Assembly (NCBI RefSeq): GCF_004799645.1
Contig: NZ_CP031305.1
Location: forward strand, 1,612,001 to 1,676,000
Length of the DNA stretch: 64,000 nt
Source: Natronorubrum bangense
Lineage (GTDB): Archaea > Halobacteriota > Halobacteria > Halobacteriales > Natrialbaceae
Reading direction: 5' to 3'
The notes beneath the pieces were generated by a model. That model was not told the origin of the DNA, searched no databases, and was given only the letters and a program-made list of their open reading frames with translations. Shown in pieces: positions 8,174-17,766 of the stretch. The position numbers and the translations under genes were made by a program. The stretch's first letter is position 1. Every line of letters begins with the position of its first letter.

Positions 8174-9079
8174 ATGACTGATGCCGAGAACGAACGACGC
8201 GGGTTCGCACGCGCATCGTGGGCGAACGTTCTCGGCAACGCAGTAAAGATCATCGTCGAAGGGGCTGTCGGGCTGGCGTTCGGGAGTGTCGCGCTCCTTG
8301 CCGACGCAGCCCATTCGATCGCCGACCTCGTCGCGAGCATCGTCGTGCTGATCTGGGGTCAGAGTTCGTACGACGAGCCCGACGACACCCACCCCCATGG
8401 CCACGATCGGATCGAACCACTCACGGCCCTGTTCGTCGGGAGCGTCATCGCATTACTCGGCTTGAATCTGCTGTATGAATCCGCACAGGGGCTGCTCTAC
8501 GGCGTCGAGGTCATCTTCAGCCCGCTGCTGTTCGGAGCGCTCGCCTTCGCGATCGTCGACATGTACCTCGTCTACCGCTATACGAGTTGGATCAACGAGG
8601 ACCTGAACTCGACGGCGCTCAAAGCGCTGGCGACGGACTGTCTGAACGATATCTACACCTCCTTCGCCGCCGTCGTCGGCGTCCTTGGTGTCCTCCTTGG
8701 CTTCCCGCTGCTCGATCCGGTTGCCGGCGCACTCGTCAGCCTGCTGGTCATCTACCAGGGTGTCGAAATCGGCCGCGAAAACGTCGATTATCTCATCGGT
8801 GCTGCCCCCGACCCGGAGACGCGGACCGAGATCGTCGAGACGCTGCGCGACCATCCGGAAGTTCGAGGCGTCCACGACCTAACGGTCTTCTACGACGGCC
8901 CCGTCCTCGAGGTGGAAGTCCACGTCGAAGTCGACGGTGACATGCCGTTCCGGCAGGCCCACGACGTCGAGTCGACGCTCGTCGACTGGCTGCGTGACGT
9001 AGAAGACGTTGGGGACGCCCACGTTCATCTCGATCCCTCGGGAATCGGCGAGTGGAAGGACTGTCCGGACGACTGTTGA
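8174..9079 (+). CDS. Cation diffusion facilitator (CDF) metal exporter
   Basis: 301-aa inner-membrane antiporter expected to export a divalent metal in exchange for protons. Six membrane helices are followed by a cytoplasmic ferredoxin-like dimerisation domain from about residue 210. Metal-site motifs are HSIAD (HxxxD) in helix 2 and DCLND (DxxxD) in helix 5, plus a His-rich DDTHPHGHD loop. The mixed HD/DD sites do not settle whether the substrate is Zn, Fe or Mn. The ATG at 8174 was chosen because the palindromic operator lies just upstream and earlier in-frame codons are not CDF-like. Divergent from the fluoride channel operon. Confidence 0.9.
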   Translation: MTDAENERRGFARASWANVLGNAVKIIVEGAVGLAFGSVALLADAAHSIADLVASIVVLIWGQSSYDEPDDTHPHGHDRIEPLTALFVGSVIALLGLNLLYESAQGLLYGVEVIFSPLLFGALAFAIVDMYLVYRYTSWINEDLNSTALKALATDCLNDIYTSFAAVVGVLGVLLGFPLLDPVAGALVSLLVIYQGVEIGRENVDYLIGAAPDPETRTEIVETLRDHPEVRGVHDLTVFYDGPVLEVEVHVEVDGDMPFRQAHDVESTLVDWLRDVEDVGDAHVHLDPSGIGEWKDCPDDC

Positions 9080-9157
9080 CCGCCGAACGCCGTAGACTGG
9101 CTCAGTATGCGGTGCGGTGACGTAGCTTTTATCTCATCTGCCGACGGGCCTACCGAT

Positions 9158-10084
9158 ATGAGTACGGATATCGGAGCGGTGCAGGAAGTCACCGCCGGCG
9201 ACTGTACGGACTGTTACTATCTCGACGTGAATATGTACGACACTGAGGGGTACGGTTCGGTCTATATTCTCGATGACGACCAGCCCGCGGTCATCGAAAC
9301 CGGACTTGGGACCAACTACGAGCTGATCCTCGAGGCACTCGACGAACTCGGAATCGACCGCGACGAGCTCGCGGCGATCGTCGTGACGCACATCCATCTC
9401 GATCACGCCGGCGGGGCCGGACTGCTCGCCGAGGCGTGTCCGAACGCCGACATCTACGTCCCGGCTGCCGGCGCAGGGTTACTCATCGATCCGACACGAC
9501 TGGTCGAGGGCACGAAAAACGCCGTCGGCGACCAGTGGGAGTTCTACGCTGAACCAGAGCCGATTCCCGAGGATCGGGTCGTCGAGATCGAAGACGGCGA
9601 CCACATCGATCTCGGCGAGCACGAACTCCGTGTCCACGCTGCTCCGGGACATGCGTTCCACCAAGTGATCTTCGAGGACCTCGCAAACGACGCCGTCTTC
9701 GTCGGCGACGCCGCGGGAATCTGGATCCCCGAGACTGAGACCATCACCGAGACATCGCCGCCGTCCGACTTCGACCTCGAGGAGTGTCTCGAGGACGTCG
9801 AGACGCTGCAATCGATCGACCCTGACGTCCTCCTCTATACGCATTTCGGACCCCGGGAGGTCGGCGACGACGCCGACGCCGCACTCGATGCGTACGCAAC
9901 CGTCCTCAGCGAGTGGGTTGCAGCCGTCGAGTCGAAACGAGCAGCACTCGAGGACGACGAGGCAGTCATAGAGCATTTCGCTGACACGACCGACAAGGCC
10001 GACGTCTGGGGCGAACGCAAGGCACGCGCCGAAGCGGTCCTGAACACGCGAGGCGTGCTTGGCTATCTCGACCAGCGTGACTGA
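9158..10084 (+). CDS. Metallo-beta-lactamase-fold hydrolase
   Basis: 308-aa MBL-fold protein with the dinuclear metal motif HIHLDH (His78, His80, Asp82, His83), a second His in AAPGHAFHQ, an Asp in FVGDAAG and a distal YTHFGPR His. The family includes glyoxalase II-like thioesterases, lactonases and phosphodiesterases, so the substrate cannot be assigned. TATA-like CTTTTATC at about 9126-9133 precedes the ATG at 9158 by the leaderless distance, which decided the start over the longer frame. Confidence 0.9.
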   Translation: MSTDIGAVQEVTAGDCTDCYYLDVNMYDTEGYGSVYILDDDQPAVIETGLGTNYELILEALDELGIDRDELAAIVVTHIHLDHAGGAGLLAEACPNADIYVPAAGAGLLIDPTRLVEGTKNAVGDQWEFYAEPEPIPEDRVVEIEDGDHIDLGEHELRVHAAPGHAFHQVIFEDLANDAVFVGDAAGIWIPETETITETSPPSDFDLEECLEDVETLQSIDPDVLLYTHFGPREVGDDADAALDAYATVLSEWVAAVESKRAALEDDEAVIEHFADTTDKADVWGERKARAEAVLNTRGVLGYLDQRD

Positions 10085-10211
10085 CCGACACACAGTCTCG
10101 AAAAGCAGATCGGTAGGCTCGGTGTACTGATTGTTCGCCGTGAATAAACACGGCTTCTACGGTCTCCAGTTTCAACATGATTTATCGCACGGGAGGTACT
10201 GTCACACGTAT

Positions 10212-12158
10212 ATGGACTGGCAGGATGCCGAACGAGAGTACGACGACGAGGTCATCGGTGAGACAACACTCGGTCGGATGTTCGAAGAGACGGTCGACCG
10301 GAATGCGAACCGACCAGCTCAGAAGTACAAGGGTGGAGTCTACGACCGATCGCTGACGCCGTCGGTCCTGCCGGCTGCGACGCCCGGTGAGTTTCGGGCG
10401 ATCTCTTACCTCGAGATGCGTGATATCGTCCGCAACCTCTCGGCGGGCTTTCACGATCTCGGTATCGAACTGGGTGATCGCGTCGGCATCTTCGCCAACA
10501 CCCGAATGGAGTGGGCACAGTGTGACTTCGCCCTCCTCGGTGCTGGGGCCGTCGTCACGACGGTGTACGAGAGCTCCTCGCCCAGTCAGGTCGCCTACCT
10601 GCTCGATGACCCCGACGCAACCGCTGTCGTCGTCGAAAACGAGTCCCTTCTGGAGACCGTTCTCGAGGCCGAAGACGACCTCGACCTCGAGTGCATCGTC
10701 TCGATCGACGAGCTGTCGGGGTACGACGACCGCGACGATATCTACACGCTGGATGACGTCTACGACCGTGGCGAGGCGGTGTTCGACCTCGAGGCCTATC
10801 AGGAGCGGGTTGACGCACCCGGCCTCGACGATCTGGCGAGTCTGATCTACACGAGTGGGACGACGGGCCAGCCGAAAGGCGTCCAGCTAACCCACTGGAA
10901 CTTCCGGTCGAACGTCAACGCGGTTCGAAAGCGGTTCGCGCCCCGGCCGGACAAACCTGCGGGGATCCCGTCGCTCGACGAGGAGTCGCTTGCAGTGTCG
11001 TACCTGCCGCTCGCCCACGTGTTCGAGCGGACGGCGGGTCACTTCGTGTTGTTTGCCAGCGGCTCCTGTGTTGCCTACGCGGAGAGTCCGGATACGCTCC
11101 AGGAAGATTTTGGCACCGTTCAGCCGACGATGGCGACGAGTGTCCCGCGTGTATACGAGAAGATCTACGATGCGATCCGCGAGCAAGCCAGCGAATCGGG
11201 GGTCAAAAAGCGCATCTTCGAGTGGGCGACCGACGTCGGCGTCGAGTACCAGCAAGCCGACTCGCCGGGTCCGATTCTCTCTGCAAAGCAATCGATCGCC
11301 GATACACTGGTCTTTTCGACGGTTCGAGAGGCGCTTGGCGGAGAGATCGAACTGCTGATCAGCGGCGGTGGCAGCCTCTCGGCTGATCTCTGTCAGCTCT
11401 ACCACGCGATGGGGCTGCCGATCTACGAGGGGTACGGGCTGACCGAGACCTCGCCGGTCGTTTCGACGAACCCGCCCGAGGCAGTCAAGATCGGGACCAT
11501 CGGCTACCCCTTGCCCGGCGTCGACGTGAAAATCGACGAGAGCGCTGCCGATCAAGCGGCGTTTACGGACGATCCTGGCGACGTCGGCGAACTCCTCGTG
11601 AAGGGGCCAAACGTCACGCAGGGCTACTGGAACAAACCCGGCGCGACGACGGGCGCGTTCACCGACGACGGCTGGTTCCGAACTGGCGACATCATCCACC
11701 AGCGACCCGACGGCTTCCTCGAGTTCCGCGAGCGCGCAAAGCAAATCATGGTGCTTTCGACAGGGAAAAACGTCGCGCCAGCCCCGATCGAGGACGCCTT
11801 TGCGGCCAGCGAAATCATCGAGCAGTGTATGGTCGTCGGCGACGGCGAGAAGTTCATCGGTGCACTGTTGGTCCCAAACTCGGATCACCTCGAGGAGTGG
11901 GCCGACGCAGAAGGAATCGACCTTCCCGACGACCCACAGGCGATGTGTGACGACGATCGTGTCCGCGAGTACATCCAGCAGGAAGTCGACCGCATCAACG
12001 AGAATTTCGAGAAACACGAGACGATCAAACGGTTCGAACTCGTGCCACAGGAGTTCACCGAGGAAAACGAGATGCTGACGCCGACGATGAAAAAGAAACG
12101 TCGCGTCATCTTGGACGAGTTCGAAGACCGTGTCGATCGAATCTACGCGGAGTCATAG
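10212..12158 (+). CDS. Long-chain fatty-acid--CoA ligase (AMP-forming)
   Basis: 648-aa adenylate-forming enzyme that activates a carboxylate, probably a long-chain fatty acid, to acyl-CoA through an acyl-AMP intermediate. Motifs: P-loop YTSGTTGQPKG, acyl-binding YEGYGLTETSPV, hinge GWFRTGDI, gate TGKNVAPAPIED, and a C-terminal lysine cluster MKKKRRVI containing the catalytic Lys region. The length fits the ACSL/FadD15 subgroup. TATA-like GATTTATC at about 10180 supports the ATG at 10212. Other fatty-acid genes in the window (thiolase, thioesterase) are not contiguous with it. Confidence 0.92.
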   Translation: MDWQDAEREYDDEVIGETTLGRMFEETVDRNANRPAQKYKGGVYDRSLTPSVLPAATPGEFRAISYLEMRDIVRNLSAGFHDLGIELGDRVGIFANTRMEWAQCDFALLGAGAVVTTVYESSSPSQVAYLLDDPDATAVVVENESLLETVLEAEDDLDLECIVSIDELSGYDDRDDIYTLDDVYDRGEAVFDLEAYQERVDAPGLDDLASLIYTSGTTGQPKGVQLTHWNFRSNVNAVRKRFAPRPDKPAGIPSLDEESLAVSYLPLAHVFERTAGHFVLFASGSCVAYAESPDTLQEDFGTVQPTMATSVPRVYEKIYDAIREQASESGVKKRIFEWATDVGVEYQQADSPGPILSAKQSIADTLVFSTVREALGGEIELLISGGGSLSADLCQLYHAMGLPIYEGYGLTETSPVVSTNPPEAVKIGTIGYPLPGVDVKIDESAADQAAFTDDPGDVGELLVKGPNVTQGYWNKPGATTGAFTDDGWFRTGDIIHQRPDGFLEFRERAKQIMVLSTGKNVAPAPIEDAFAASEIIEQCMVVGDGEKFIGALLVPNSDHLEEWADAEGIDLPDDPQAMCDDDRVREYIQQEVDRINENFEKHETIKRFELVPQEFTEENEMLTPTMKKKRRVILDEFEDRVDRIYAES

Positions 12159-12205
12159 ACCGCAGCCAGCCACACTCGTCCCCGGTCACGTCGATCAGCA
12201 GCGGT

Positions 12206-12808
12206 TTACAACACGACCCAAACCACGCCAAAGAGGATGAGAACGCCCGTGATGTCACAGATGTTCGTGACGACGGGGATCGTCGTATCATCGGGGTCGT
12301 AGCCGAGTCGATACGAGCCGTACACCGAGACGGTGCTGACGATGACGACCCAGACAGCGAGCAACATTCCGCTAACGATCGTAATAACCAGCAGCGTCCC
12401 GAGCCCCAGCGTGCCGCCGAGTGCACGGCCGATGAGCCACGAGGCGATCCCAAGCAGGATGAACACGGTCGCTGCAAGCCCGATGACCGCACCCACGTTC
12501 GACCGGATGTTGGGGTTCGTCGGCGAGAACTCGAGCGTCCCCAGATGGAGCTGGGTCGCCAGTCGCGAGCACATGATCGAGCCGAGGTTGCCGGCAGTCC
12601 CGATCATCACCGGCACGAGAATCAGCAGCGACGGATTCTCGAGTAACTGTTCTTCGAACGTCTCGAGGACGGTTCCGGAGACCATCTGCAGGATCGAGAG
12701 AGCGATGAGCAGTGGGACCAGTGTCGAGACGATGTTTCTGACGGTCCACTCTGTGGCCGGGTTATCGTCCAGATCCTCGCCGTGTAAGACGTCGCCGCCG
12801 ACGCTCAC
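12206..12808 (-). CDS. MgtE-type divalent cation transporter half, C-terminal partner
   Basis: 200 aa. After a short cytoplasmic N-terminus there are five membrane helices of the MgtE/SLC41 permease domain, with the conserved Asp-containing motif NICDITG near the C-terminus and a VMIGTAGNLGS loop. It lacks the N-domain and CBS regulatory domains of bacterial MgtE. It overlaps its partner by 4 bp; together the two halves equal one SLC41-like protein with two MgtE domains. Likely Mg2+ transport, inferred from family. Confidence 0.82.
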   Translation of the reverse strand: MSVGGDVLHGEDLDDNPATEWTVRNIVSTLVPLLIALSILQMVSGTVLETFEEQLLENPSLLILVPVMIGTAGNLGSIMCSRLATQLHLGTLEFSPTNPNIRSNVGAVIGLAATVFILLGIASWLIGRALGGTLGLGTLLVITIVSGMLLAVWVVIVSTVSVYGSYRLGYDPDDTTIPVVTNICDITGVLILFGVVWVVL

Positions 12809-13377
12809 AGTAGGGCCCCCGCGACGGCGATACCGATGAGCAAGAACGCGACGCCGAAGACGTCACCGACGGTCGTCACGACCGGGCCGATGACGTTGTC
12901 CGGGTCGAGCCCTCGTCGATACCCCTTGAAGATCACGGTGAGCAACACCCCGAGCATTGCGAACGCGCTCAACAGCGCGGCGACGGTGAGGATAATCACC
13001 AACTCGAGCAGGCTGCCATTCCGTCCGAGAGCGAGCAAGACACCCCAGGCGAGCACGGCGATAAAAATGGAGACGATCATCCCGTTGAGAAACGAGGCGA
13101 CGACCGCGTTTCGCAGGCGGTCGTTCCACTCGAAGTGGGGGTCGATCAACCCCTGGTGGAGCCCACTCGAGAGCCGAGCCCCCAGCGAGCCGTAGACGCC
13201 ACCACGTGTCGCGAGAAACGCGGGGAGCAACAACAGGATCCCGGGGACGCTCTCGATTCCCTCGCGCATGGTCTCAGTACCGAGTAATGTCCCCGCGAAC
13301 AGCCCTGCCACGAGGCTGATAAGGATAACCGGCAACGCCTGCTTGTAGACATCGGCGGCGGAGTCGTAGCCAACCAT
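12805..13377 (-). CDS. MgtE-type divalent cation transporter half, N-terminal partner
   Basis: 190 aa, five membrane helices, MgtE permease domain with the LPAFLATRGGVYGSLGARL loop and TTVGDVFG motif that parallels CDITG in the partner. Translated first in the two-gene operon (ATGA overlap with the next gene). The ATG at 13377 was preferred; a longer frame to 13449 adds only a hydrophilic, non-conserved extension. Probably forms a heteromeric Mg2+ channel or exchanger with the downstream half. Confidence 0.82.
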   Translation of the reverse strand: MVGYDSAADVYKQALPVILISLVAGLFAGTLLGTETMREGIESVPGILLLLPAFLATRGGVYGSLGARLSSGLHQGLIDPHFEWNDRLRNAVVASFLNGMIVSIFIAVLAWGVLLALGRNGSLLELVIILTVAALLSAFAMLGVLLTVIFKGYRRGLDPDNVIGPVVTTVGDVFGVAFLLIGIAVAGALL

Positions 13378-13590
13378 CTGTCCAAAGATTCGGCTCCGAC
13401 ATGGTAAGCGTTCGTGAACGATGCCGAGATGTGTTCGTCCGGTACGCATCCGCCGAGGCGGACACCGCCGCCGCTACAGTAGCGACGGAACCGATGGACA
13501 CCCATCGCACAGCACAGTCTCGTGCGAGCAGGTGTGCCGTGACGAGCGATGGCTACGATAATATATCTCGATGGGCCACCAACGTTAGCC

Positions 13591-14250
13591 ATGGTCGCCA
13601 TCCTCGAATTTACGGTCAACGCGGAGGAGTTCTTACTCGGCGGCACACTCGAGCAGGCAAGCGGTGTCGAACTGATCGAACTCGAGCGTGTCATCCCCCT
13701 TGGCGACCAGAGCATTCCGTTTCTCTGGGTGATCGCCGACGATTTCGAGACGTTCGAACGGAGCGTTCGCTCCCAGTCGGCCGTCGCGTCGATCGATCAG
13801 TTCGGCGTCATCGACCGACACGGACTGTATCGCATCGAGTGGGCGATCGACCCGCCGAACCAGCTGATCGATGGCCTCGTCGAGGCGAACGCGACGCTTC
13901 TCGAGGCCCACCATGGAGAGCGCTGGCTCTTTCGGATCCGGTTTCCGGCACACGAGCTACTCACGCAGTTCTATACGTACTGTACGGACCACGGGATCCA
14001 GATCCACGTCGAGCGAGTGGTTCCGTTGACACAGCGCCCTCGTCGCGGCCCGGTGTTCGACCTCTCGCCGGAGCAACGCGAGGCACTGGTGTTAGCGATC
14101 GACCGCGGCTACTTCGAGACGCCCCGTGAGGTGACACTCGACGACCTCGCAGCCGACCTCGAGATCAGTCAACAGGCGCTGTCGGACCGGATTCGGCGGG
14201 GCGTCCAGCAGGTGTTGGTCGACTCGCTGTCGGCGCTCGAAGACGAGTGA
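13591..14250 (+). CDS. Bat-like transcriptional regulator (HTH-10)
   Basis: 219-aa haloarchaeal regulator. An N-terminal ligand or effector-type beta domain (about 1-150) is followed by a bacterioopsin-activator-type HTH of the HTH_10 family (about 160-212, with LSPEQREALVLAIDRGYF and the recognition segment DLEISQQALSDRIRRG). A TATA box AATATATC at 13558-13565 lies 26 bp ahead of the ATG at 13591, giving a leaderless transcript. Divergent from the MgtE pair, which it might control (inference from position only). Confidence 0.88.
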   Translation: MVAILEFTVNAEEFLLGGTLEQASGVELIELERVIPLGDQSIPFLWVIADDFETFERSVRSQSAVASIDQFGVIDRHGLYRIEWAIDPPNQLIDGLVEANATLLEAHHGERWLFRIRFPAHELLTQFYTYCTDHGIQIHVERVVPLTQRPRRGPVFDLSPEQREALVLAIDRGYFETPREVTLDDLAADLEISQQALSDRIRRGVQQVLVDSLSALEDE

Positions 14251-14324
14251 CCGGCCGGGGTGACTTAACGGCATAGTCACAACAAGACGGAACCTTACTG
14301 CCGTTGTGAGCCGAGTTCCGAGCG

Positions 14325-14957
14325 ATGAGAAGCGAACCCACCACGAACCCGACACTCGATCCACTGCTTGACTGCCTCTCTCATTATCGCCGGCGCTTCG
14401 TGGTCGAAACGCTTGCCGAGCGTGGCGAACCAATGGACAGCGAAGCGCTTGCGGCGGCGCTTCGACGGTACGAGCGGGAGACGGAGGGCCAACCCGACCG
14501 CTCGCCGGCCGCCGTGGCGACCGAACTCGAGCATACCCATCTCCCAAAACTGTCTGACGCCGGGATAGTCGACTATCGTGACGGGCACGTCGTTCTCCGA
14601 GACGACACCGCGCGAGCAGTTCTCGGCGGGCTGATGGCAGCCGATCGTGGCCAGCGACTCGAGCCGATGGAGTTGCCGACTGCGGGAACGGCCCCAGAAA
14701 CCGCCACTCGAGTGACGCACTGGGCAGAGCAGGGACGATCGCTGACCGATGCGATACTGGCTGCGGTCGCCGACCACAGAGGAGAGGACCTGCGCTGGGC
14801 TGATTTCGACCTGTATGACGAGATCGATCCCGAATCCCTCAACACGCTGTTTCAATCCGAATCGACAGCGGAAACGAGTGTAACACTGACGACAGCGACC
14901 GTTCAAATCGCGCTCTGGGAGGACGACGGCGTTGTGATTCGGGTCACTGACGCCTGA
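14325..14957 (+). CDS. Two-domain haloarchaeal regulator (winged helix plus HalOD1-like output domain)
   Basis: 210 aa. The N-terminal half looks like the haloarchaeal winged-helix DUF7344-type domain (LLDCLSHYRRRFVVETL, later LEHTHLPKLSDAGIVDY). The C-terminal 75 residues resemble the halobacterial output domain HalOD1 (AILAAVADHRG, LYDEIDPESLNTLF, and a closing beta strand). Probably a DNA-binding regulator; ligand and targets unknown. Lies just after the HTH-10 gene on the same strand with 74 bp between. Confidence 0.75.
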   Translation: MRSEPTTNPTLDPLLDCLSHYRRRFVVETLAERGEPMDSEALAAALRRYERETEGQPDRSPAAVATELEHTHLPKLSDAGIVDYRDGHVVLRDDTARAVLGGLMAADRGQRLEPMELPTAGTAPETATRVTHWAEQGRSLTDAILAAVADHRGEDLRWADFDLYDEIDPESLNTLFQSESTAETSVTLTTATVQIALWEDDGVVIRVTDA

Positions 14958-14981
14958 TCCCGGTCCCGTGTCGGCGACAAC

Positions 14982-15551
14982 TCAGTCCTCGCCTGGGAGG
15001 ATATCGCCCAACGAGCCACCGATCGACATCGCCGTAAAGATCACCGACACCTGACAGAGGTTGACCCAGGGCTCGTCCCACACGACGCGTCCCCACAGCG
15101 TCATCATTGCCGTCGCGGTCGCAAACGCGATTCCAAGCACCCACACTGGTCGACGCGGCACCACGCCGAAGTAGGGATCGTGGATCTGAACCTCTCGAAA
15201 GTCGGCGACGTAGAGGATACCGACGACGAGGACGGCAGCGAGGGCGAGATTCACGACGAAAAACGCCGGGGTCGTCGCGAGGAACTCGCCGATCTCGAGG
15301 ACGCCATCCTCGACGAGCAAGGGCATGCCGATGACGACGCTGCCGACGAACGCCTCCGCTTTGTCTTTGCCCGTAAACTCGGTGATCACCCGATTGACCA
15401 TCCCGTTGTGTGAGAGGCGATCGGCCAGCCGCATTGTTCGGCGGACTTCCGTTCGCTCCTGGGGATCGTCGACCGTCTCTGCCAGTGTCTCGAGTTGGTC
15501 GTACAGATCGTCTATCGTCGCCTCGTCGGGAGGCTCCGTCGACCGTGACAT
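14982..15551 (-). CDS. DUF2391-like integral membrane protein
   Basis: 189 aa. A soluble, coiled-coil-prone N-terminus (DLYDQLETLAETVDDPQER) is followed by about four membrane helices, with the family-like stretch EFTGKDKAEAFVGSVVIG at the first. Function unknown. Convergent with the preceding regulator and divergent from the oxidoreductase gene. Confidence 0.7.
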   Translation of the reverse strand: MSRSTEPPDEATIDDLYDQLETLAETVDDPQERTEVRRTMRLADRLSHNGMVNRVITEFTGKDKAEAFVGSVVIGMPLLVEDGVLEIGEFLATTPAFFVVNLALAAVLVVGILYVADFREVQIHDPYFGVVPRRPVWVLGIAFATATAMMTLWGRVVWDEPWVNLCQVSVIFTAMSIGGSLGDILPGED

Positions 15552-15688
15552 ACGCCGTTCTCACACTGTGGCCGTATATACTGTCGGCTACGGCGAGCAG
15601 TTCACTTACGAAGCCATTGCTATTGAGCCGACATACAGACGACAGGAATCGGTACCATTTTGCAGTTACGAGTGCCACTACATCACAT

Positions 15689-17380
15689 ATGAAACACGTC
15701 CAGGGACCACTGTGTACGGTCGATGTCGGCGACCGAACTGCCGAAACGGAGTCGATCGATGACGTTCTCGAGTCGTTCCTCGGTGGGCGTGCGCTCGGAA
15801 CGAAACTCGCGTATGACCGAGTGCCGTTCGACGCCGACCCACTAGGAGCCGAAAACCGCCTCTTTTTCGCGACGGGGCCGCTGCAACATTCGACGATGAG
15901 CTTCACCGGTCGGATGTCAGCGACGAGCGTTTCGCCGCTGACTGACGGTTTGCTCTCCTCGAACGCCGGTGGCTTCCTCTCGCGGAACTTCACCGGCACC
16001 GGCTACAGCGCCGTCGAGATCACCGGCGCAAGCGACGACCTCGTCATCGTCCACGTCACCGACGAGGGCGTCGAGTTCGAAGCCGTCCCGGACCTCGAGG
16101 AGGCAACCGTCCCCGAGACCTGCGAGTATATCGAAGACGAACACGGTCTCGAGGCCGAACACACCGTCGTCATCGGCCCGGGTGGCGAGAATCAGGTTCG
16201 CTTTGCCTCGATCATGACCTCTGAGGAGCGCGCGTTCGGCCGTGGCGGGCTCGGTGCCGTCCTCGGCTCAAAAAACGTCAAGGCGATCACCTTCGACGGC
16301 GACTCGACCCACGAGGTCGAGATCCCGCCGCTGCAGATGGAGATCCACGGCGAGGCCGCCCAGTCCGACCACATTATGAAACGACAGGGCACCTCCTCGA
16401 TGACCGAGTACGCAAACGAGGTCGAAGCCCTCCCGACGCGGTACTTCTCCGAACTGTCGTTCGAGGGCGCCGAAGGGATCAGCGGCGACCGCGTTGAGGA
16501 GAAAAAGTACAAGAAAGGCACCTGTTCGGCCTGTGCGTTCGCCTGCAAACTCCCGACCAGAGACGAGGAAACCGGCCTCGAGACCGAGGGCCCTGAGTAC
16601 GAGACGGTGATGGCCTTCGGCTCGAACTCGGGTGTCGATGATATCGTCGACGTGATGAAATCGAACAAGCTCTGTGACGTGTACGGCCTGGACACGATTT
16701 CGGCCGGCGACGTCGTCGCGGCCTATCTCGCCAGCGAAGACGAGTTCGGTAACGTCGACCTGATCCACGACCTCGTCGAGAAAATCGCCTACCGTGAGGA
16801 CGTCGGTGACACGCTCGCGGAAGGGATCGACCGCATCCACGAGGACCTCGGCGTCGACAACTGGACTGTCAAGGGCATGGAGTTCCCTGCCCACGACGGC
16901 CGAACGCTCAACGGCCAGGGACTCTCCTTTGCCACCTCGAACCGCGGGGCAGACCACATGTACGCCGAGTTCTACCCCTACGAGTACCCACTCGTCGACG
17001 CCGATCGGGCGTTCGACAAGCAGGGCCTCGAGAACAAGCCACCGAAGATCATCGAACTCGAGAACGTCAACGTCATCAAAGACAGCGGCGTGCTCTGTAA
17101 GTTCTCGCGGGACTTTGTCACTCCCGACCGCCTCGAGACACTGCTCGATGCTGACTACGAGGACCTGCTCGAGATCGGCGCCACTGTCGTCTCGCTCGAG
17201 CGCCACTTCAACAACCAGCGTGGCTTCGATCGCGACGACGACCGCCTCCCCTACGAGATCCCCGACTTCGAGGAGGGTCTCGCAACGTACTACGAAGAAC
17301 GCGGCTGGGACGACGATGGGACTGTCCCCGAAGAGCGACTCGAGGCGACGGGCGCGACTGAGACGCCGGCAGACGACTAA
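15689..17380 (+). CDS. Aldehyde ferredoxin oxidoreductase family protein
   Basis: 563-aa tungsten (or molybdenum) bis-pterin oxidoreductase that oxidises an aldehyde or related substrate and passes electrons to ferredoxin through one [4Fe-4S] cluster. Cluster ligands are Cys279, Cys282 and Cys286 (TCSACAFAC), with a fourth Cys near residue 469 (GVLCKF). Pterin-binding segments SKNVKAI and GADHMYAEF are recognisable. Slightly shorter than the ~605-residue Pyrococcus enzymes. The ATG at 15689 starts the conserved domain; an upstream in-frame extension is not family-like. A MoaB-type cofactor gene is found 26 kb away at 43208. Confidence 0.92.
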   Translation: MKHVQGPLCTVDVGDRTAETESIDDVLESFLGGRALGTKLAYDRVPFDADPLGAENRLFFATGPLQHSTMSFTGRMSATSVSPLTDGLLSSNAGGFLSRNFTGTGYSAVEITGASDDLVIVHVTDEGVEFEAVPDLEEATVPETCEYIEDEHGLEAEHTVVIGPGGENQVRFASIMTSEERAFGRGGLGAVLGSKNVKAITFDGDSTHEVEIPPLQMEIHGEAAQSDHIMKRQGTSSMTEYANEVEALPTRYFSELSFEGAEGISGDRVEEKKYKKGTCSACAFACKLPTRDEETGLETEGPEYETVMAFGSNSGVDDIVDVMKSNKLCDVYGLDTISAGDVVAAYLASEDEFGNVDLIHDLVEKIAYREDVGDTLAEGIDRIHEDLGVDNWTVKGMEFPAHDGRTLNGQGLSFATSNRGADHMYAEFYPYEYPLVDADRAFDKQGLENKPPKIIELENVNVIKDSGVLCKFSRDFVTPDRLETLLDADYEDLLEIGATVVSLERHFNNQRGFDRDDDRLPYEIPDFEEGLATYYEERGWDDDGTVPEERLEATGATETPADD

Positions 17381-17511
17381 GACGCCGCTGTTCGATCTCC
17401 ATCGGCCTCTGACACTCCGGATTTGGCCCGAGTAAATGACTGATTACTGGACTGTTCAGATTTGTCACGACTCCCATACTTATGATGGTTCAGCTACAGT
17501 GACAGTTTGAG

Positions 17512-17751
17512 ATGGCTACGGGGTCAGGGGAGCGAGGGGAGGAGGTGGGGTGTTCGCCGGTCTGGGTCGATCCGGGTTCGATCACACACCAGACTGTATC
17601 GACCACTGAACGACAGCGCCAGTGCGATGCCGAACAGCGTCGCTCTATCGATCTGGAGTTCGAGTGGTATCGACTCTGTCATGGCTGTACCGAACGGAAG
17701 TGGTTCACGGGGCTGATCTGTGATGACTGTCGGCAGCGACACGGGCTGTAG
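17512..17751 (+). CDS. Small zinc-finger protein, hypothetical
   Basis: 79 aa with a C-terminal zinc ribbon-like pair of CxxC knuckles (LCHGCTERKW and ICDDCRQRH). Haloarchaea encode many such one-domain zinc-finger proteins, some with roles in motility or biofilm, but no role can be assigned here. A TATA-like ACTTATGAT at about 17478-17486 sits the right distance upstream of ATG 17512. Confidence 0.6.
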   Translation: MATGSGERGEEVGCSPVWVDPGSITHQTVSTTERQRQCDAEQRRSIDLEFEWYRLCHGCTERKWFTGLICDDCRQRHGL

Positions 17752-17766
17752 CCGTTCCGCGGACAG

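Noticed and set aside
10887..12017. 376-codon minus-strand open frame
   Set aside because: Antisense to the acyl-CoA synthetase and composed of low-information VDV/FDV-type sequence typical of reverse-strand artefacts.
14944..15999. 351-codon minus-strand open frame
   Set aside because: Overlaps two well-supported genes in other frames and becomes Arg/Ser-rich nonsense halfway.
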